From Isoptericola chiayiensis (lineage in GTDB: Bacteria > Actinomycetota > Actinomycetes > Actinomycetales > Cellulomonadaceae): a stretch of DNA of 64,000 bases. Shown in pieces: positions 62,237 to 64,000 of this stretch (the first letter of the stretch is position 1; the number at the start of each line of letters is the position of its first letter). The notes beneath the pieces were generated by a model, which searched no databases, was not told the origin of the DNA, and saw nothing but the letters and a program-made list of their open reading frames with translations. Both the position numbers and the translations under genes were made by a program. Location of the stretch: positions 62,001-126,000 of the forward strand of contig NZ_JABEZT010000009.1 in the NCBI RefSeq assembly GCF_013149805.1, in the 5' to 3' direction.

Positions 62237-63844
62237 ATGTCGACATTTCCCTGGCTGACGGCGCTGGTGGTCTGGCCGCTGGTCGCGGCCCTGGCCACGG
62301 TGCTCACCGGCGTCGGGCGCGGGCGTCCGGCGTCGGGCGCCGCCACCGGTGGCGGGACGTTCAGCGCCGGGACCGCGCGCACCGTCGCCCTGACCGGTGC
62401 GCTGGTCGAGGTGGCGCTGCTGGTGGGTGCGTTCCTCGCCTTCGACACGGGGGCGGCGGGCACCCACCAGCTCACCGAGACGTACTCGTGGATCCCGGCG
62501 CTCGGCGCGAGCTACGCCGTCGGCGTCGACGGGGTGGCGCTGCTGCTGGTGGCCCTGTCGGTGGGTCTGGTGCCGCTGGTGATCCTCGCGGCGTGGCACG
62601 AGCAGGGCGGCGACCACGTGCGGCTGCGCCGCTACCTGGCGACCGTGCTGGTGCTGCTGAGCTTCATGGTGCTGGTGTTCACCGCGCGCGACGTGTTCCT
62701 GTTCTACGTCGTCTTCGAGGCGATGCTGATCCCCGCCTACTTCCTGGTCGGCGGGTTCGGGCAGGGCGCCCAGCGCCGGTACGCCGCGGTGAAGTTCCTG
62801 ATCTTCTCGCTGGCGGGCGGGCTGGTCATGCTGGCCGCCGTCATCGCCCTGTACCTGCAGGTGCCGGTGGACGCCGCGACGGGGCTGCGGCCCGAGGACG
62901 CTTTCCTCACCGACAACCTGACGGGGCTGGCGCTCGACCCGACGGCCGAGCGACTGATGTTCTGCGCGTTCTTCCTCGCCTTCGCGATCAAGGCGCCGAT
63001 GTTCCCGGTGCACACCTGGCTGCCGGACGTCACCCAGAACGCCACGCCGGGCACGTCGACGCTGCTGATCTGCGTGCTGGACAAGGTGGGCACGTTCGGG
63101 ATGCTCACCCTGTGCCTCCCGCTGTTCCCGGAGGCCAGCCGGTGGGCCGCGCCCTTCGTGGTGGTGCTCGCCGTCATCTCGATCCTCTACGGCGCGGTCC
63201 TGGCGATCGGGCAGACCGACGTGCTGCGCCTCATCGGCTACACCTCGGTGTCCCACTTCGGGTTCATCATCCTGGGGATCTTCACCTTCACGTCGCTGGG
63301 CATCTCCGGGTCGAGCTTCATGATGCTCAACCACGGGATCTCCACCGGGGCGCTGTTCCTGCTGGCCGGGTTCGCCATCGCCCGGCACCCGCGCCGCAGC
63401 CAGCAGATCGCCGACTACGGCGGCATGAAGACCGTGGCCCCGGTTCTGGCCGGCACGTTCCTGGTGGCCGGCCTGTCCGCCCTGGCCCTGCCCGGTCTGG
63501 CCACGTTCGTCTCGGAGATCATGGTGTTCCTGGGCTCCTACGGCCGTTGGCCGGCCGCCGCGATCGTCGCCGTGCCCGCCGTCGTGCTCGCCGCCGTCTA
63601 CGTGCTGCTGACGTACCAGCGCATGTTCACCGGGCCCCTGGGTGCCGACGTCGTCGGCGCGAAGGACCTGGGTGGCCGTGAGAAGACGGTCGCCGGCGTG
63701 CTGGTGGCCGCGCTGGTCGTGCTGGGCCTGGTGCCCGGGCCGGCGCTCGACTACGTCCGTGAACCCGCGTCGGTCTCCGTCGAGCTCGTCGGCGCGACCG
63801 ATCCGGAACCCGTGCTCGGCGCGGCAGAGGGGAGCGAGCAGTGA
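62237..63844 (+). CDS. nuoM: NADH-quinone oxidoreductase subunit M
   Basis: Antiporter-like proton-pumping subunit, 535 aa from ATG 62237, which has GGAAGGG at 6-nt spacing; in-frame starts at 62222 and 62231 lie before or abut that site. FYVVFEAMLIPAYFLVGGFG (helix 5 Glu), KAPMFPVHTWLPDVTQNATP and YTSVSHFGFIILGIFTF are conserved. About 14 helices are visible. The stop overlaps the nuoN GTG. Confidence 0.96.
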   Translation: MSTFPWLTALVVWPLVAALATVLTGVGRGRPASGAATGGGTFSAGTARTVALTGALVEVALLVGAFLAFDTGAAGTHQLTETYSWIPALGASYAVGVDGVALLLVALSVGLVPLVILAAWHEQGGDHVRLRRYLATVLVLLSFMVLVFTARDVFLFYVVFEAMLIPAYFLVGGFGQGAQRRYAAVKFLIFSLAGGLVMLAAVIALYLQVPVDAATGLRPEDAFLTDNLTGLALDPTAERLMFCAFFLAFAIKAPMFPVHTWLPDVTQNATPGTSTLLICVLDKVGTFGMLTLCLPLFPEASRWAAPFVVVLAVISILYGAVLAIGQTDVLRLIGYTSVSHFGFIILGIFTFTSLGISGSSFMMLNHGISTGALFLLAGFAIARHPRRSQQIADYGGMKTVAPVLAGTFLVAGLSALALPGLATFVSEIMVFLGSYGRWPAAAIVAVPAVVLAAVYVLLTYQRMFTGPLGADVVGAKDLGGREKTVAGVLVAALVVLGLVPGPALDYVREPASVSVELVGATDPEPVLGAAEGSEQ

Positions 63845-64000
63845 ACGAGTTCGTCGCACCGGAGATCGACTGGATGGTCCTCACGCCCGTCCTCGTCGTG
63901 CTCGGCGCGGGCGCGGTCGGGGTGCTCGTCGAGGCGTTCGTCCCGGCCCGGGCCCGCCGCACCACCCAGCTCGTGCTCACCCTCGCCGCCCTGCTCGCCT
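63841..64000 (+). CDS. nuoN: NADH-quinone oxidoreductase subunit N (5' part only)
   Basis: Begins at a GTG overlapping the nuoM stop (GTGA) and runs off the window after about 53 codons. The visible part starts NEFVAPEIDWMVLTPVLVVL and continues into a first helix followed by EAFVPARARRTTQLVL, which fits NuoN, the expected last gene of the operon. Identification rests partly on position. Confidence 0.9.
   Translation, partial: MNEFVAPEIDWMVLTPVLVVLGAGAVGVLVEAFVPARARRTTQLVLTLAALLA

Overview
This window comes from a very GC-rich actinobacterium. Third codon positions are strongly G/C, GTG starts are frequent, genes are densely packed with ATGA/GTGA overlaps, and it encodes the actinobacterial ribosomal mini-protein bS22, DisA next to RadA, and Rex-family redox control. 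The secreted multi-domain glycanase and the sugar importer lacking its own ATPase fit a polysaccharide-degrading member of the Micrococcales (Promicromonosporaceae or Cellulomonadaceae type). That placement is inferred from gene content, not demonstrated.

Region by region. 1-10.1 kb is a galactan-utilisation locus: a LacI-family repressor (cut by the window edge) faces two palindromic operators and an operon encoding two sugar-ABC permeases, a binding lipoprotein, a GH42 beta-galactosidase and a 1175-residue secreted GH30 endo-galactanase. 10.2-18.2 kb carries genome maintenance and housekeeping genes: MutY, a membrane-anchored disordered protein, a tandem VOC protein, DisA, RadA, a membrane protein, ProC and a TetR regulator. 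18.1-23.6 kb (minus strand) holds an ABC-2 exporter with two separately encoded ATPases, a P-loop kinase and a KtrA/KtrB-type potassium system. 23.7-29 kb contains an AcuC-like deacetylase, bS22, a HAD phosphatase, a glutaredoxin-like protein with Rex, a YceI protein and an ATP-grasp enzyme. 29-33.8 kb is the cytochrome c maturation (system II) operon. 34-47.2 kb contains most menaquinone genes (menA, E, B, C, D, F, G) in several short units, interleaved with two DUF3048 lipoproteins and an HtrA protease. 47.8 kb to the end is a geranylgeranyl-reductase-family gene followed by nuoA to nuoN (nuoN cut by the edge).

The right half is largely a respiratory island: quinone synthesis, cytochrome c assembly and NADH dehydrogenase, with the NADH sensor Rex encoded nearby. 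A Rex-type operator lies just downstream of a -10 box before the reductase-nuo operon, so Rex probably couples the NADH/NAD ratio to complex I expression.

The most unusual non-coding content lies at convergent gene ends. Three of these junctions (about 10.1, 27.2 and 33.9 kb) carry arrays of a 20-nt unit with exact 20-nt periodicity, first in one orientation and then inverted. One array supplies the last codons and the stop codon of rex. Two other junctions (about 45.0 and 47.3 kb) carry different very long inverted repeats. More than a dozen genes have a TANNNT -10 box 6-7 nt before the start codon, indicating widespread leaderless transcription. I saw no rRNA, tRNA, CRISPR, transposase or phage genes, and no gene-free stretch over 300 nt.
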